DNA from: Campylobacterales bacterium
GTDB taxonomy: Bacteria > Campylobacterota > Campylobacteria > Campylobacterales > JAADDG01
Direction: 5' to 3'
Assembly (NCBI GenBank): GCA_027009865.1
Contig: JALVCR010000001.1
Span: 1-6,217 of the forward strand
DNA length: 6,217 bases
Shown here: positions 4,523-6,217 of the stretch, piece by piece
Layout of the letters: every line of letters begins with the position of its first letter
How positions within the stretch are numbered: position 1 is the stretch's first letter
Made by a program: the position numbers and the translations under genes
Notes under the pieces: generated by a model
Told to the model about the DNA's origin: nothing
Seen by the model: only the letters and a program-made list of their open reading frames with translations
The model's database searches: none

Positions 4523-5809
4523 ATGCGACGCACAGTTATAGCAATCTTTTTGTCGATGTTGCTTGGGATGGGGCTTTATGCCACAAGTTGCGATTTATGC
4601 GGAGGAAATGCTGTAAAAAACAAGATATCCGAGATGGAGCTTGTAAATCTTACCGGAAAATCTGCAAATATCACGGTTTTCGATGCGGATGGAGATCTGC
4701 TTATAGATAAAGATGTGGCAAACGGGGAGTCTTTTACTTTTCATGGCGCTTATGAAAACAATGCTTTCGGAGAGGAAATCTATCTATGTATAAATGGAAA
4801 CTATTATACAACTATAAAAACAGGATGTAGAGAGCATGTTAATGAAGATGATATAGTTGATGGTTTTAAAGTCGATTATATCCATACAATTCCTTGCAAA
4901 GGAAGTGAGACAGGTGGAGGAGAGAATATAAATCCCGGAAATATGCAATCTTTAACATTAAAGAATGTAACCGGAAGAGGGGGAGTTGTTACTGTAAGAG
5001 ATGGTAACGGGAGAGTGGTTTTTAGAGATTATGTAGATGAAGGAGAAAGTTTTACTATAGAGGGAATAGATTATAGGAGATTGCTTGGGGACGAGATAGT
5101 AATTAGAATGAGAGGAAGAGTAGTAGCAACTATTCCTACTGGATGTAGATCTTGTCTTAATATAGAGGATGAGTATAACGGTTTTGAGGTGGTTAATGCC
5201 GAGTGTACCGTATCTTGCGAAGTTGCACCTCCTCAAAATTGTGTTCCTTGCAGAGGAGGCGTTATATCTTTAACTTTTAAAAACATAGGAGACGATACTT
5301 CTCATATAGTTATAGACTCATCCAAAGGGAAAAGCGGAAAATCAGGAAAATCTGGCAAAAGCGGTAAAGGAGGATACGTCGTAGATGAATATGTAGAGCC
5401 GGGAGATAGTGTTACTATCGGCAATGGATGCGGATTTAACGGAAATTATGATTTTGGGGGCGGAAATCATCACGGAAAGAGTGGAAAGAGCGGAAAGTCT
5501 GGCAAATCAGGTAAAAGCGGGAAAAGCGGGAAATCAGGCAAAAACGGCCGCTATGGAAAATTGCCAAAAAATCTATTTATAGAAGTTGACGGGGAAGAGT
5601 ATTATTTGCATACAAGTTGTTCAAGACCTATAGGTTTGGGTATGAGATTTGGTAATTTTGAGATAGTTGGAGGCTGCAGCGCAAACGGCCCTTTGTGTGA
5701 TATAGGAGATTATGAAGGAGATCATCACGGCCATCATAGAGGCCATAAACATCACGGAAAAAGTGGAAAAAGCGGAAAGAGTGGAAAATCTGGCAAAAGC
5801 GGTAAATAA
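4523..5809 (+). CDS. Secreted three-domain, cysteine- and histidine-containing protein with Gly-Lys-Ser arrays
   Basis: This 428-aa protein starts with a signal peptide (MRR, hydrophobic 5-19, probable cut after LYA at 20). Three related beta-rich domains follow at about 38-125, 143-232 and 248-392. Shared landmarks are LT.KN or LVNLTG at the start, a V..GESFT or V.PGDSVT strand, a hydrophobic strand before T.C (TIKTGCR, TIPTGCR, LHTSCSR), then a GF.V or NFEIV strand. The third resembles a domain I know from marine bacterial surface proteins (LHTSCSRPIGLG, FEIVGG), possibly the family called DUF7467. That name is from memory. Fifteen cysteines include CxxC at 23-26, 208-211 and 240-243, fitting disulfides outside the cytosol. 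Domain 3 alone carries GKS arrays (269-282, 318-340). A His cluster (401-411) and a last array (412-428) end the protein. Strong AAGGAG and a terminator bound the gene. Function is unknown; a surface or matrix protein binding metals or polyanions is inference. Confidence 0.85.
   Translation: MRRTVIAIFLSMLLGMGLYATSCDLCGGNAVKNKISEMELVNLTGKSANITVFDADGDLLIDKDVANGESFTFHGAYENNAFGEEIYLCINGNYYTTIKTGCREHVNEDDIVDGFKVDYIHTIPCKGSETGGGENINPGNMQSLTLKNVTGRGGVVTVRDGNGRVVFRDYVDEGESFTIEGIDYRRLLGDEIVIRMRGRVVATIPTGCRSCLNIEDEYNGFEVVNAECTVSCEVAPPQNCVPCRGGVISLTFKNIGDDTSHIVIDSSKGKSGKSGKSGKSGKGGYVVDEYVEPGDSVTIGNGCGFNGNYDFGGGNHHGKSGKSGKSGKSGKSGKSGKSGKNGRYGKLPKNLFIEVDGEEYYLHTSCSRPIGLGMRFGNFEIVGGCSANGPLCDIGDYEGDHHGHHRGHKHHGKSGKSGKSGKSGKSGK
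5327..5368 (+). repeat. GKS array 1 (4 triplets plus GK)
   Basis: Codons for residues 269-282 encode Gly-Lys-Ser repeats. The array lies in domain 3 at the turn where domains 1 and 2 have DADGD and DGNGR, between two predicted strands. Gly codons run ggg, gga, gga, ggc, ggt and Ser codons agc, tca, tct, agc. The last 24 bases (5345-5368) recur exactly in array 3. Confidence 0.95.
5474..5542 (+). repeat. GKS array 2 (7 triplets plus GK)
   Basis: Codons for residues 318-340 follow a His-His pair and fill the loop between the GDSVTI strand and the NLFIEVDGEEYY strand of domain 3. Gly codons run gga, gga, gga, ggc, ggt, ggg, ggg, ggc. The leader encoding HHGKSGKSGK matches the leader of array 3 in its order of Ser codons (agt, agc), pointing to duplication of one array from another. 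Confidence 0.95.
5756..5806 (+). repeat. GKS array 3 (5 triplets plus GK) at the C-terminus
   Basis: Codons for residues 412-428 form the very end of the protein, directly after the histidine cluster DHHGHHRGHKHH. Gly codons run gga four times, then ggc and ggt, the same order as in array 1 and the first part of array 2. The block 5783-5806 is identical to 5345-5368. The stop codon follows immediately. Confidence 0.95.
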
Positions 5810-5817
5810 TCGTTCTT

Positions 5818-5844
5818 GATCGCCGCTTTTTGCGGCGATCTTTT
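5818..5844 (+). terminator. Rho-independent terminator after the GKS protein gene
   Basis: A perfect 9-bp GC-rich stem, GATCGCCGC (5818-5826) with GCGGCGATC (5832-5840), encloses a TTTTT loop and is followed by TTTT. It begins 8 bases after the stop codon. The short U-tract then turns to A, so some read-through is plausible. The next start codon is only 19 bases beyond it. Confidence 0.9.
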
Positions 5845-5863
5845 AAAAAGCAAGAAGGATTAG

Positions 5864-6217
5864 ATGGAATTTTTTAAATTTTTTATCTCTATTTTTATTC
5901 TTTTTTATAATTTATCTTTTGCAAATAGTAATGAAATCACTATAAAACGTCATATCTTATTTTCAAATGATGATGCCGAAGAGCACCTAAACGGAGCTAT
6001 GGATTTAATAAGCACTGATTTGGAAATATGCTGGGAAGAGGATGTTCAAGCCGTAGCTCTTCGCTTTAAAAATATAGATATTCCAAAAGGAGCATTTATA
6101 AAAAATGCTTATATTCAGTTTGAAACCGATGAGGCAAGCGATGTAGAGACTATTTTAAATATCTATATCCAAGATGCTCTGGATCCTCCATTTTTCCTAA
6201 ATGCTCCTTTTAATATC
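5864..6217 (+). CDS. Secreted protein with marine-type extracellular beta domain, 5' part (3' end outside window)
   Basis: The frame is open from ATG 5864 to the window end, giving 118 residues. The start follows AGAAGGA (5853-5859) at good spacing. Residues 1-20 are a signal peptide (hydrophobic MEFFKFFISIFILFYNLSFA, probable cut after Ala20). The mature part reads NDDAEEHLNGAMDL, ISTDLEICWEED, AVALRFKNIDIPKGAFI, KNAYIQFETDE and ILNIYIQDALDPPFF. This order matches a domain I know from extracellular proteins of marine bacteria, typically SSDDAEE, SLTSSDLEL, VGLRFTGVDIPQGATI, TNAYIQFTVDE. Its function is not established to my knowledge; a beta-sandwich adhesion or carbohydrate-binding role is often supposed. 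No promoter fits between the terminator and the start, so expression may depend on read-through or on a promoter inside the upstream gene. Co-location with another secreted beta-domain protein suggests a shared surface role. Confidence 0.85.
   Translation, partial: MEFFKFFISIFILFYNLSFANSNEITIKRHILFSNDDAEEHLNGAMDLISTDLEICWEEDVQAVALRFKNIDIPKGAFIKNAYIQFETDEASDVETILNIYIQDALDPPFFLNAPFNI

Noticed and set aside
4583..4600. GKS protein as a lipoprotein at Cys23 (ATSC)
   Set aside because: Ala at -3 and Ser at -1 are poor for signal peptidase II, while LYA at 18-20 is a fair signal peptidase I site, and Cys23 pairs naturally with Cys26 as CxxC. Not fully excluded.
4958..5236. Long open frame on the - strand inside the GKS protein gene, and similar ones at 1821-2012 and 2260-2607
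   Set aside because: They are antisense to well-supported genes, have no ribosome site or recognisable protein features, and arise from the codon bias of the + strand.
5327..5542. GKS as nucleotide-binding P-loops, or the arrays as a CRISPR
   Set aside because: The GKS motifs lack the surrounding Walker A pattern and the protein is exported. The repeats are 9-base coding triplets in one frame with no spacers.
5327..5806. GKS triplets as a collagen-like triple helix
   Set aside because: Glycine at every third residue fits the G-X-Y rule, but the runs are only 4-7 triplets, contain no proline, and lie in loops of a folded domain, so a stable triple helix is unlikely.

Overview
The window carries eight genes (two cut by the window edges), all on the + strand, in AT-rich DNA with short intergenic gaps. 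ClpA and Aat sequence style, the compact head-to-tail layout, the lysine/isoleucine-rich proteins and the UDP-sugar enzymes suggest a free-living or vent-type Campylobacterota (epsilonproteobacterium). The phylum call is inferred from protein character. No rRNA, tRNA, transposase, integrase or CRISPR is visible.

Layout. Positions 1-1476 hold the 3' end of clpA, overlapped by 11 bases by a complete aat. Together these form part of a bacterial N-degron pathway: Aat adds Leu/Phe to N-termini and ClpA (with ClpP, and normally ClpS) degrades the tagged proteins. A good extended -10 promoter (1481-1508) then starts a unit of wbpD-like and wbpE-like genes and a 70-aa single-span membrane protein (1543-3446). 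WbpE and WbpD are consecutive enzymes (aminotransferase, then N-acetyltransferase) making UDP-GlcNAc(3NAc)A, a precursor of surface or protein-linked glycans. A palindrome and a second promoter (3466-3509) precede a rhodanese-domain protein and a tightly coupled small lipoprotein (3541-4375).

The accessory and most unusual part is 4376-6217. A 147-base AT-rich leader holds a consensus -10 embedded in a 9-bp inverted repeat. It drives a 428-aa secreted, cysteine-rich protein made of three related beta-rich domains. The third domain is expanded in two loops by arrays of Gly-Lys-Ser triplets, and a third GKS array follows a histidine cluster at the C-terminus. A strong hairpin terminator closes the gene, and only 19 bases later a second secreted protein begins, which runs off the window. 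It carries a 'DDAEE...LNGAMDLISTDLEI' type domain known to me from marine bacterial extracellular proteins. These two genes look like a small cell-surface or extracellular-matrix locus. I see no described function for the GKS-bearing protein, and it is the best candidate for something new in this window.
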